Position numbers and translations under genes: made by a program. The notes beneath the pieces were generated by a model. The model was given only the letters and a program-made list of their open reading frames with translations. It was not told the origin of the DNA and did not search any database. Positions 1 through 5,184 of a stretch of 8,790 bases of DNA are shown in pieces. The stretch is taken from contig JAEZXF010000035.1 in NCBI GenBank assembly GCA_023419995.1, positions 1 to 8,790 of the forward strand. Reading direction: 5' to 3'. The first letter of the stretch is position 1, and every line of letters begins with the position of its first letter. This stretch comes from Pseudomonadota bacterium (GTDB lineage Bacteria > Pseudomonadota > Alphaproteobacteria > Rhizobiales > Rhizobiaceae).

Positions 1-659
1 CCGCCCACCGGGTGGGGCGGCGCGAGCGCTTCCGCGAGGCCGGCGCCGGCGCGCTCGCCGACTACGAGCTGCTGGAGCTGCTCTTGTTCCGCTCGATCCC
101 GCGCGCCGACACCAAGGCGACGGCCAAGGCGCTGCTGAAGCGCTTCGGCTCCTTCCCCGAGGTGCTGGGCGCGCCCGAGCATCTCCTGCGCGAGGTCGAG
201 GGCGTCGGCGAAACGGTCGCGCTCGACATCAAGACGGTGGCCGAGGCCGCCCGCCGCATGACCAGGGGCCAGGTCGCCAAGCGGCAGGTGCTGGGCTCGT
301 GGATGCAGGTCATCGACTATTGCCGCGCCGCCATGGCGTTCGAGCCGCGCGAGCAGTTCCGCATCCTGTTCCTCGACAAGAAGAACGCGCTGATCGCCGA
401 CGAGATGCAGCAGTCGGGCACTGTGGACCACACGCCGGTCTATCCGCGCGAGGTGGTGCGCCGGGCGCTGGAGCTGTCGGCCTCCGCCATCATCCTCGTC
501 CACAACCATCCTTCGGGCGACCCTTCGCCCTCGCCGGCCGATGTCGACATGACGAGGACGATCATCGACACGGCCCGGCCGCTCGGCCTCGTCGTCCACG
601 ACCACATCATCGTCGGCAAGAACGGCCACGCCAGCCTGAAGGGCATGCAGTTGATCTGA
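1..659 (+). CDS. radC: RadC family protein (JAMM/MPN+ domain), 5' end outside window
   Basis: The open frame runs in from the left edge (first whole codon at base 3) and reads A-H-R before the GTG at 12. RadC proteins normally have this basic segment inside the protein, so the true start lies upstream and the GTG is not the start. About 218 residues are visible. The N-terminal part has a helix-hairpin-helix-like segment ([12 protein letters not shown]). The C-terminal part has the full JAMM metal site: H-x-H-x10-D with the first His codon at 501-503, and an upstream Glu in EMQQSG. RadC (UPF0758) was named for DNA repair, but its biochemical role is unsettled; the JAMM site suggests a zinc-dependent hydrolase fold. 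TGA stop at 657-659. The family call is firm and the cellular role is not. Confidence 0.95.
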   Translation, partial: AHRVGRRERFREAGAGALADYELLELLLFRSIPRADTKATAKALLKRFGSFPEVLGAPEHLLREVEGVGETVALDIKTVAEAARRMTRGQVAKRQVLGSWMQVIDYCRAAMAFEPREQFRILFLDKKNALIADEMQQSGTVDHTPVYPREVVRRALELSASAIILVHNHPSGDPSPSPADVDMTRTIIDTARPLGLVVHDHIIVGKNGHASLKGMQLI

Positions 660-689
660 GGGGCTCTTCCTCCGGCAAGGCTCGCCCTG

Positions 690-812
690 CCCCTCACCTG
701 CCTGCCGGCATCCTCTCCCCGTGAACGGGGAGAGGAGAGACTGCCGCAACGCTTCCGCTTCCCCCTTCTCTCCGCTCACGGGGAGAAGGTGCCCGAAGGG
801 CGGGTGAGGGGC
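690..812. repeat. RIME-like intergenic palindromic repeat with two hairpins
   Basis: The outer ends are inverted copies: gcccctcacc at 690-699 and ggtgaggggc at 803-812. Inside are two similar hairpins. The first is a perfect 11-bp stem (712-722 with 725-735, 2-nt loop). The second is an 11-bp stem with one G-T pair (764-774 with 779-789, loop ctca). Both stems carry the cctctcccc/cttctctcc theme. Mosaic elements of this design are common in multiple copies between genes of rhizobia (RIME-type). Copy number in this genome cannot be seen from one window. It lies between the convergent radC and tig genes. Confidence 0.75.
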
Positions 813-821
813 GGCGCGCGC

Positions 822-858
822 GCCCAAACAAGAAGCCGCCCCGAAAGGCGGCTTCTTG
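822..858 (-). terminator. Intrinsic terminator of tig
   Basis: A perfect 12-bp stem, caagaagccgcc at 829-840 with ggcggcttcttg at 847-858, has a 6-nt loop (841-846). Read on the minus strand, the stem is followed by TTTGGG, and with the end of the stem this gives a T-rich tail. It lies 22 bases beyond the tig stop codon, which fits Rho-independent termination of tig. The plus-strand tail is less T-rich. Confidence 0.8.
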
Positions 859-880
859 CGTGAAAACAGGTAGTTGAGGA

Positions 881-2365
881 CTATTCCTCGTCCTTGGCGG
901 CGGCCTTCTTCTTGGGCGCGGCCTTCTTCTTCTCGCCTTCGACCGGCTTGTCGGCGTCGTCGGTGGCCTTGGCCTTGGACGCGGCCTTCTTCGCCGGCTT
1001 CTTGGCTTCCTTCGCCTCGTCCTGCGCGTCGTCGTCGGCCAGAAGCTCGTCCTTGGAGACCTTCTGGTCGGTGACCGAGATCACGCCGAGCAGGTGGTCG
1101 ACGACCTTCTCCTCGAACAGCGGGGCGCGGATGTTGGCGAGCGCCGCCGGGTTGTCGCGGTAGTATTCGTAGACGCGCTGCTGCTGGCTCTGCGGCACGC
1201 GGCGGATCTGCTCGAACAGCGAGCGCTGGATCTCGTCGTCGGCGACCTGGACATTGGCCTTCTCGCCGATGTCGGCCAGCACGAGGCCCAGACGCACGCG
1301 GCGCTCGGCCAGGCGCTGGTACTCGGTGCGGGCCTCGAGCTCGGTGGTCTCCTCGTCCTCGAAGGTGCGGCCGGCCTGGGCGAGGTCGGCGTTGACCTGC
1401 GCCCAGATGTTGTTGAACTCGGCCTCGACCAGCTTGGACGGCGCCTCGAACTTGAACGCCTCGTCGAGCGCGTCGAGCAGCTGGCGCTTGGCCTTCTGGC
1501 GGGTGACGGCACCGTACTGGCTCTCCATCTGGCCGCGCACGATCTCGCGCAGCTTCTCGGCGCTCTCGAGGCCGAGCTGCTTGGCGACGTCGTCGTTGAT
1601 CTCGAGGTCACCGGCCTTGGCGACGGCCTTGGCCTTGATGTCGAAGGTGGCTGCCTTGCCGGCGAGATGCGTGGCGGCATACTCCTCCGGGAAGGTGACG
1701 GTGATCGCGGTCTCGTCGCCGGCCTTGATGCCGACGAGCTGATCCTCGAAACCCGGGATGAACTGGTTGGAGCCGAGCACGAGGTCGGCATCCTCGGCCG
1801 CGCCGCCCTCGAAGGGCACGCCGTCGATCTTGCCGAGATAGTCGAAGGTGACCTTGTCGCCCTTCTCGGCCTTGCCCTTCTTGGGCTCCCACGGCCGCGC
1901 CGAGTCGGCGACGCGCTCGACCTGCTCCTCGCTCTCGTCGGTCGGAACGTCGTAGACGAGGCGGGTGATGGCGATCTTCGACAGGTCCTTGTCCTCGATG
2001 GGCGGCAGGACCTCGTAGTCGAGCGAGAACTCGAAATCCGCGCCGCCGGCGAGGATCTTCTCGGCTTCCTTCTCGTCCTCGGTCATCGAGACCTCGGGCT
2101 GCATGGCCGCCTTCTCGCCGCGATCCGACAGGATCGAGCGGGTCGAGTCGGTGAGGATCTCGTTGACAACCTCGGCCATGAACGACTTGCCGTAGACCTT
2201 GCGCAGGTGCTGCATCGGCACCTTGCCGGGCCGGAAGCCGTTGATGCGGACCTTGTCCTTGGCCGCCGAAAGCCGCTCGACGAGCTTTGCTTCCAAATCC
2301 TTGGCCGGGACGATCACCTTGATCTGGCGCTTCAGTCCCGCATTGAGCGTTTCGGTAACCTGCAT
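881..2365 (-). CDS. tig: Trigger factor, ribosome-associated chaperone and prolyl isomerase
   Basis: A 494-aa protein, of usual length or slightly long for the family. Trigger factor binds ribosomal protein L23 at the exit tunnel and shields nascent chains. The N-terminal ribosome-binding domain carries the signature GFRPGKVP at residues 43-50. The FKBP-type PPIase domain is at about 169-250 ([14 protein letters not shown]..., [11 protein letters not shown]). The C-terminal substrate-cradle domain runs to about 440 and is followed by a low-complexity tail rich in Lys, Ala and Asp/Glu, typical of alphaproteobacterial forms. The frame stays open 45 codons further upstream, but the start at [10 protein letters not shown] fits the family N-terminus and has GAAGG seven bases before the ATG. 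It is transcribed toward radC and ends before a strong terminator. Confidence 0.97.
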   Translation of the reverse strand: MQVTETLNAGLKRQIKVIVPAKDLEAKLVERLSAAKDKVRINGFRPGKVPMQHLRKVYGKSFMAEVVNEILTDSTRSILSDRGEKAAMQPEVSMTEDEKEAEKILAGGADFEFSLDYEVLPPIEDKDLSKIAITRLVYDVPTDESEEQVERVADSARPWEPKKGKAEKGDKVTFDYLGKIDGVPFEGGAAEDADLVLGSNQFIPGFEDQLVGIKAGDETAITVTFPEEYAATHLAGKAATFDIKAKAVAKAGDLEINDDVAKQLGLESAEKLREIVRGQMESQYGAVTRQKAKRQLLDALDEAFKFEAPSKLVEAEFNNIWAQVNADLAQAGRTFEDEETTELEARTEYQRLAERRVRLGLVLADIGEKANVQVADDEIQRSLFEQIRRVPQSQQQRVYEYYRDNPAALANIRAPLFEEKVVDHLLGVISVTDQKVSKDELLADDDAQDEAKEAKKPAKKAASKAKATDDADKPVEGEKKKAAPKKKAAAKDEE

Positions 2366-2716
2366 CTCAAAACCTTCGTCTTCGTCAAAGCTGACGGGCC
2401 GGCGTGCTGCCGTCCAGCCTGCAGTAAATCCTGGCCGGGAGTGGCTGGTGCGGGTGAAACGCCTCGGCCATTCAACGCCTGCGTTGAGATTCCAAGACAA
2501 TTCGCCCTTGGGCCACTCGCGGATGCCACACTGAATGGCTCACAGGGTGGCACAATTTGCGCTCTATATATCGAGTTTGTGGCCAAACGCTAGACTGCCG
2601 GCACGATTTTCAGCGCGACCTTGGCCGGCCATCCCCGAGCCCCGCTCCTGCAGATCGTCCCGCCCGCACTCAGCGATAGCTCGGCTTCCCGTCCAAGGAA
2701 TTTCTTCCTCTCCCGC
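2366..2716. other. Gene-free stretch between tig and the accessory region
   Basis: No convincing coding region is seen. The open frames here lack family-like sequence and clear ribosome binding sites. The AT-rich run ctctatatatcga near 2561-2573 is the likeliest place for the tig promoter -10 on the minus strand, but no good -35 sits at the right spacing. The tig leader would then be about 200 nt. No tRNA or att-like direct repeat was recognised. Confidence 0.4.
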
Positions 2717-2744
2717 TTGACACTTCCATCAACGAGAACATTAT
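2717..2744 (+). promoter_or_regulatory. Sigma70-type promoter for the 2823-3724 gene cluster
   Basis: A perfect -35 TTGACA is at 2717-2722. The best -10 is CATTAT at 2739-2744 with a 16-nt spacer; TTATAA at 2741-2746 with 18 nt is an alternative. The LexA box overlaps the -10. It lies about 75 bases upstream of the first ATG. Its first 11 bases (TTGACACTTCC) recur exactly in the second promoter at 3759. Confidence 0.7.
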
Positions 2745-2750
2745 AAGAAC
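2736..2750 (+). promoter_or_regulatory. LexA (SOS) box, GAAC-N7-GAAC
   Basis: GAAC at 2736-2739 and GAAC at 2747-2750 are separated by exactly seven bases (ATTATAA). This is the direct-repeat LexA site known from alphaproteobacteria such as Rhizobium and Rhodobacter, unlike the CTGT-N8-ACAG palindrome of enterobacteria. It covers the -10 of the promoter, where bound LexA would block RNA polymerase. The genes downstream are therefore expected to be induced by DNA damage. The match is direct; the regulation is inferred. Confidence 0.75.
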
Positions 2751-2822
2751 AAGCCGGTGCCGAGCGCCGGCCGATCCATCTCCATCCAGCAGCTGCGCGC
2801 CCGCTCGCGCCACAGGTGAGCC

Positions 2823-3308
2823 ATGCCTTCGAGACGAAAACAGCAAGAGGTCGTTCTGGACCCGTTTCCCTTTGTGGAAGGGGCTTCCAGATTCGTCGCC
2901 ATCATCCGGAACGCGACCGTCGGTGTCCGCTACGGCTCTCCCCACTATCGGGCTCTCGATGATTTGGCCAAGCATGTGGCAGACACGATCCGCGAGATCA
3001 GCGGCGAAGAAGTGCCGTGGCTGCAACCCCACAAGGCACCCGGCGCCAAGCCCGAAGTCATCGCCATGGCGGCGGAACGGGATGCAGCGAGGGCTCGAGC
3101 ATCACAATCTGCGCCAGGCGCGCGGGCAACGGTTGATGCTGTCCTTTGCGAGTTCGGCGGCAACGCAAGGTACGCGCTGGCCGCGGCGCTCGAGCATATG
3201 GCATTTGTGGAGACGGAGATTCGGCGGGCGCGGCCGGCGGTCAGCGTCGGGTTCACGCGCGGATGGCGCCCGGAGATCGAGCGGCTCGCAGAACCCGGAG
3301 GCGACTAG
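2823..3308 (+). CDS. Unknown 161-aa protein, first gene of a putative SOS-controlled operon
   Basis: The family is not recognised. The 161-aa protein has no signal peptide or membrane segment and is probably cytoplasmic. The middle (about residues 75-115) is rich in Ala, Arg and Glu and looks helical. The C-terminal part contains an Ala-rich segment (YALAAALEHMAFVETEIRRAR) that also looks helical. The ATG at 2823 is preceded closely by AGGTGA, a usable though tight ribosome binding site. It is the first gene after the promoter with a LexA box, so expression after DNA damage is expected. The genes at 3341 and 3530 follow on the same strand at 32 and 9 bases and probably form one transcript. 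A phage or element gene switched on during induction is possible, but no function can be assigned. Confidence 0.7.
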   Translation: MPSRRKQQEVVLDPFPFVEGASRFVAIIRNATVGVRYGSPHYRALDDLAKHVADTIREISGEEVPWLQPHKAPGAKPEVIAMAAERDAARARASQSAPGARATVDAVLCEFGGNARYALAAALEHMAFVETEIRRARPAVSVGFTRGWRPEIERLAEPGGD

Positions 3309-3340
3309 ACGGCCACCGCGGAGGCTGGCAGGATCACGCC

Positions 3341-3520
3341 ATGGACCCGAAACGCGCACACCTGGTTCTCGCCATCCAGCAAGCCTTGGCGGCGGCGCGC
3401 GCCTGTGACGATGTCATGACGGAGTACCTGCTCGAGCTCGGGCTCCAAGAAGCCCTCAAGGATGAGCGACAGGAGATCCTTGCGAAGGCAAGAGTTCCAA
3501 AGGCCACGATCACGCATTAG
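3341..3520 (+). CDS. Unknown 59-aa helical protein
   Basis: A small protein of no recognised family. The same frame is open far upstream, but the sequence before MDPKRAHLV is an out-of-frame shadow of the preceding gene, and AGGA at 3330-3333 sits 7 bases before this ATG, so the start at 3341 is preferred. The protein is mostly helix-forming (LVLAIQQALAAAR, YLLELGLQEALKDERQEIL), acidic in the middle and basic at the end, with no membrane segment. It lies 32 bases after the previous stop and 9 bases before the next start, so it is probably the second gene of the SOS-linked operon. Confidence 0.6.
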   Translation: MDPKRAHLVLAIQQALAAARACDDVMTEYLLELGLQEALKDERQEILAKARVPKATITH

Positions 3521-3529
3521 GCCATCTCT

Positions 3530-3724
3530 ATGAGCGATGAACCGATTCGAGATCAGCACCCTGCGCCCGCACTCGCCGGCATATGGGAGCACGGGTGCGA
3601 GCATCCTGGCTGCGAGCGCTGGGGAGGTTTTGGCTATTCCGTCGGCGGCAGGTCGCCGCGCTGGTACTGCGGCCAGCACATGAACGAGGGCGAGCGGCTG
3701 ATCGGCCGGAGCGTGAACGGTTAG
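3530..3724 (+). CDS. Small Cys/His-rich protein, possible zinc binder
   Basis: A 64-aa protein. It has a possible metal site: HGCEHPGC around residues 21-28, then WYCGQH around 46-50, giving C-x4-C and later C-x2-H with extra His residues. The aromatic and Gly-rich stretch between them (RWGGFGYSVGG) would form a compact knuckle. Small proteins with a C-x4-C ... C-x2-H pattern occur in phages and mobile elements and usually have no known role. It starts 9 bases after the previous stop with only a weak ribosome binding site, suggesting coupling to the upstream gene. It is the last gene of this operon; the next promoter begins just after its stop. Confidence 0.6.
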   Translation: MSDEPIRDQHPAPALAGIWEHGCEHPGCERWGGFGYSVGGRSPRWYCGQHMNEGERLIGRSVNG

Positions 3725-3738
3725 ATCTAGATAAATTA

Positions 3739-3782
3739 CCGATTACCGGAAATTTCGATTGACACTTCCGGAAATCGGAAAT
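3739..3782. promoter_or_regulatory. Operator-like inverted and direct repeats around the promoter
   Basis: ccgattaccgg (3739-3749) and ccggaaatcgg (3768-3778) are inverted copies matching at 10 of 11 positions, placed either side of the -35. The word cggaaat also occurs three times as a direct repeat (3747, 3769, 3776); the first two copies are 22 bases apart, about two helical turns. Such repeats overlapping -35 and -10 suit a repressor. The HTH protein encoded second in the operon is the obvious candidate for autorepression (inferred). Confidence 0.65.
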
Positions 3783-3787
3783 ACATT
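3759..3787 (+). promoter_or_regulatory. Strong sigma70-type promoter of the putative acr-aca operon
   Basis: A perfect -35 TTGACA at 3759-3764 and -10 TACATT at 3782-3787 are separated by the ideal 17 bases. It lies about 50 bases upstream of the ATG at 3836, which has a strong GAGGGAGA ribosome binding site. The spacer contains the palindrome TTCCGGAA (3766-3773). Confidence 0.8.
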
Positions 3788-3835
3788 AAATTCACGGTAG
3801 GCAAGAGGCCAGCCGAACTCTGAGGGAGACACAAC

Positions 3836-4081
3836 ATGACCTACACCGCTCAAGACATCGCCGCCGCCACCCGCGCTCTTGTCCGCGCTGCCCGCCTCGA
3901 TCATCCGATGACCGGCACGCAGCGCTCCGATATTCTACGCGCCGCCGGCAAGGGCGCGGCGATCCAGCCCGAAGACTGGGAGGCGGCGTTGCCGTCGCGT
4001 GGTCATCTCGTGTTCAATCGCAACGAACGTGTCGCCATCGTCACCTTCGGACGCCACCAGGTCGTCGAGAGCGTCCGGTGA
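3836..4081 (+). CDS. Unknown 81-aa protein; anti-CRISPR candidate by association
   Basis: The family is not recognised. The protein is small, soluble and mixed alpha/beta in appearance: helical at the start (YTAQDIAAATRALVRAAR), with a possible middle helix (QPEDWEAALPS) and a short strand-like end (GHLVFNRNERVAIVTFGRHQVVE). It begins at an ATG with GAGGGAGA nine bases upstream, behind a near-consensus promoter with operator repeats. Its TGA overlaps the GTG of the following HTH gene by four bases, so the two are co-expressed. A short unknown protein followed by an Aca2-like regulator is the usual layout of anti-CRISPR loci; that is the only evidence for such a role. Alternatives are a toxin/antitoxin partner or another early phage protein. 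Confidence 0.7.
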   Translation: MTYTAQDIAAATRALVRAARLDHPMTGTQRSDILRAAGKGAAIQPEDWEAALPSRGHLVFNRNERVAIVTFGRHQVVESVR

Positions 4082-4449
4082 CACCTGCCGAATTCGATAC
4101 CCGCCGCCGTCTTCTCGGCCTATCGATCGCAGAGACGGCGGACTGGATAGGCGTGTCGGAGAAGACCATCAACAACTATGTCAACGGCCGCACGGCGATC
4201 CACGCCGACGTTCATGAAAAGCTGACGCGGCTCGAAGATGCGATGCAGAACGCGGTAAACCACTTCCTGCGCCTCGCGGAAGAGAACGAGGCCAGCGTAG
4301 TTGCTCTGCGACGCTACCGAAATCAGGACGATCTGGATGCATCCGCAAACGCCGCAGGCATGCCACTGGGCGCGCACGCGATGATGATCGGCTGGGCAGC
4401 GGACACGCTTGAGGCGGAAGGCTTCTCGACCGCCATCGAATTTGCCTGA
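4078..4449 (+). CDS. HTH transcriptional regulator, Aca2/YdiL-like
   Basis: A 123-aa protein starting at GTG 4078, within the stop codon of the previous gene (GTGA overlap, translational coupling). The N-terminus opens like YdiL/DUF1870 and Aca2-type regulators (MTPAEFDTRRRLLGLSIAETADWIGVSEKTI). The helix-turn-helix is at about residues 15-38, followed by NNYVNGRTAI. The second half is helical with a YRNQDDL segment and a C-terminal hydrophobic stretch (MMIGWAADTLEAEGF). Length and layout resemble Aca2 as I remember it, which binds inverted repeats in acr promoters and represses them. Such repeats lie at its own operon's promoter. It could also be a phage repressor or an antitoxin; HTH function is confident, Aca2 membership moderate. 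Confidence 0.8.
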   Translation: MTPAEFDTRRRLLGLSIAETADWIGVSEKTINNYVNGRTAIHADVHEKLTRLEDAMQNAVNHFLRLAEENEASVVALRRYRNQDDLDASANAAGMPLGAHAMMIGWAADTLEAEGFSTAIEFA

Positions 4450-4453
4450 AATG

Positions 4454-4485
4454 ACGAAAGCCCCGCCAGCCGAAGCTGACGGGGC
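4454..4485 (-). terminator. Intrinsic terminator of the minus-strand lysis operon
   Basis: An 11-bp stem (4460-4470 with 4475-4485) closes a 4-base loop. On the minus strand it reads gccccgtcagc-TTCG-gctggcggggc with one G-U pair, a stable cUUCGg tetraloop, followed by TTTCGTCATTT. It lies between convergent operons and best serves the lysis genes. On the plus strand the loop is CGAA, one pair is lost and no T-run follows. Confidence 0.7.
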
Positions 4486-4492
4486 GAAGCAA

Positions 4493-4509
4493 TATGCAGA
4501 AACTGCATA
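4493..4509. repeat. Short perfect inverted repeat
   Basis: tatgcag (4493-4499), aaa, ctgcata (4503-4509). A 7-bp perfect dyad with a 3-base centre lies between the terminator and the end of the lysis operon. It could be a small hairpin or a protein site; nothing in the sequence decides. Confidence 0.4.
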
Positions 4510-4546
4510 GAGGTCAGGTGCTACTTGCGTATCATGCTCGGGCGGC

Positions 4547-4577
4547 GGTGATACCTGGGTGCGACGCAGGTATCACC
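4547..4577. repeat. 11-bp perfect inverted repeat over the last stop codon of the lysis operon
   Basis: ggtgatacctg (4547-4557) and caggtatcacc (4567-4577) with a 9-base loop. The right arm includes the TGA of the minus-strand gene at 4573. There is no T-run on either side, so it is not a classical terminator; it may stabilise the 3' end of the lysis mRNA. Confidence 0.5.
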
Positions 4578-4809
4578 CCGGCGGACGCAACCACGCGAGG
4601 ATCTTCCCGACGCTCTCGCCCAGCATGACGACACCGACGAACAGGCCGAGAACGCCGACAATCACCCATTTCATGAACGCGCCCACGGTCGCGATCGAGC
4701 GGACGAGGCGGATGCCATCGTTCAGCGTGTCGACCTCGTCGGGGCGCAAATCGGAGAGGAACTGTTTCGTCCTCTCCGGCAGGTCATCGAACCGCTTGGC
4801 GTCGCTCAT
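4573..4809 (-). CDS. Small membrane protein of the lysis cassette, possible holin or accessory
   Basis: A 78-aa protein. The first half is charged and soluble (DLPERTKQFLSDLRPDEVDTL). One clear membrane segment is at about residues 47-65 (WVIVGVLGLFVGVVMLG), followed by a short amphipathic end (ESVGKILAWLRPPG). The start at ATG 4807-4809 overlaps the previous gene's TGA (ATGA); a GTG three codons earlier is a weaker choice. Position last in an endolysin-spanin operon suggests a holin, antiholin or another lysis helper, but one TM segment and no family match leave that open. Confidence 0.75.
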   Translation of the reverse strand: MSDAKRFDDLPERTKQFLSDLRPDEVDTLNDGIRLVRSIATVGAFMKWVIVGVLGLFVGVVMLGESVGKILAWLRPPG

Positions 4810-5015
4810 TTCCAACACCCCCGCTTGGTCCCGAACGTATTGTGCGCCGCCACCTGCTCGGCAAAGGGCCGGTCCTGCGCGATCACGAAGGCGCGCGTCT
4901 CGGCCGACGGCGTCATCTTGCGCCAGCCGTCACAAACCGAGGCCGGCGCACTCGTCTGGCAGCCCGCCAAGAGCAGCGCAAAGAGCGGCATCGTCCATAT
5001 TGCGGATCTCGTCAT
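4806..5015 (-). CDS. Rz1-like outer-membrane lipoprotein (o-spanin candidate)
   Basis: A 69-aa protein with a classic lipoprotein signal: MTRS, hydrophobic core IWTMPLFALLLAGC, lipobox LLAGC with the lipidated Cys at about residue 18. The mature part is short with further Cys residues (VCDGW near the start, RGCWK at the end). Frames upstream are open, but this ATG gives the signal peptide and has AAGGA upstream. The first 86 bases overlap the 3' end of the Rz-like gene in another frame, the partly nested Rz/Rz1 layout of phage spanins. In such pairs the lipoprotein joins the inner-membrane partner across the periplasm to fuse the membranes at the last step of lysis. The role is inferred from signal and layout. 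Confidence 0.75.
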   Translation of the reverse strand: MTRSAIWTMPLFALLLAGCQTSAPASVCDGWRKMTPSAETRAFVIAQDRPFAEQVAAHNTFGTKRGCWK

Positions 5016-5184
5016 CGGTTGCGTTCCTTTCGCGCAGGATTTCGACGGAGCGGGCGAGGACTTCGGCGCGGGCGGCGGCATCGCCTGCCCTATAGGCTGC
5101 GAGATGCGACCATGTGAGCAGCCCGAGCGCGGCGACGATGCCGACGACAGCGGCGCCCGTGCGGGAAAACAGGAAGGTCAGCAT
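4930..5184 (-). CDS. Rz-like inner-membrane spanin (i-spanin candidate)
   Basis: An 84-aa protein with an N-terminal signal anchor (FSRTGAAVVGIVAALGLLTW, about residues 6-26) followed by a helical, coiled-coil-like stretch (YRAGDAAARAEVLARSVEILRERNATDDEIRNMDD). The C-terminal ALCAALGGLPDEC segment recurs in small lysis proteins of rhizobial prophages as I recall them. The ATG at 5182-5184 shares one base with the endolysin stop (TGATG), so translation is coupled; the longer frame upstream is an Arg-rich shadow of the endolysin gene. Its 3' end overlaps the lipoprotein gene. Together these match a two-component spanin. Confidence 0.78.
   Translation of the reverse strand: MLTFLFSRTGAAVVGIVAALGLLTWSHLAAYRAGDAAARAEVLARSVEILRERNATDDEIRNMDDAALCAALGGLPDECAGLGL

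Noticed and set aside
12..14. GTG at 12 as the radC start
   Set aside because: The frame stays open to the window edge and the residues before it fit the internal basic segment of RadC, so the gene is cut by the window rather than starting here.
2366..2500. N-terminal 45-residue extension of trigger factor
   Set aside because: The extension has no family similarity, while [10 protein letters not shown] fits the normal N-terminus and has a ribosome binding site.
1094..2593. A 499-codon open frame on the plus strand opposite tig
   Set aside because: It is antisense to a well-recognised trigger factor gene. Its Leu/Val/Gly/Asp-rich translation is what reversed GC-rich codons produce, and no motif is seen.
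2541..2750. A tRNA or att site marking the element's left junction after tig
   Set aside because: No tRNA fold or direct repeat shared with the right side of the window could be found by eye.
3739..3782. Short spaced repeats as a mini CRISPR array
   Set aside because: The cggaaat copies are 7-8 bases long, spaced 22 and 7 bases apart and sit on a promoter; they fit an operator, not an array.
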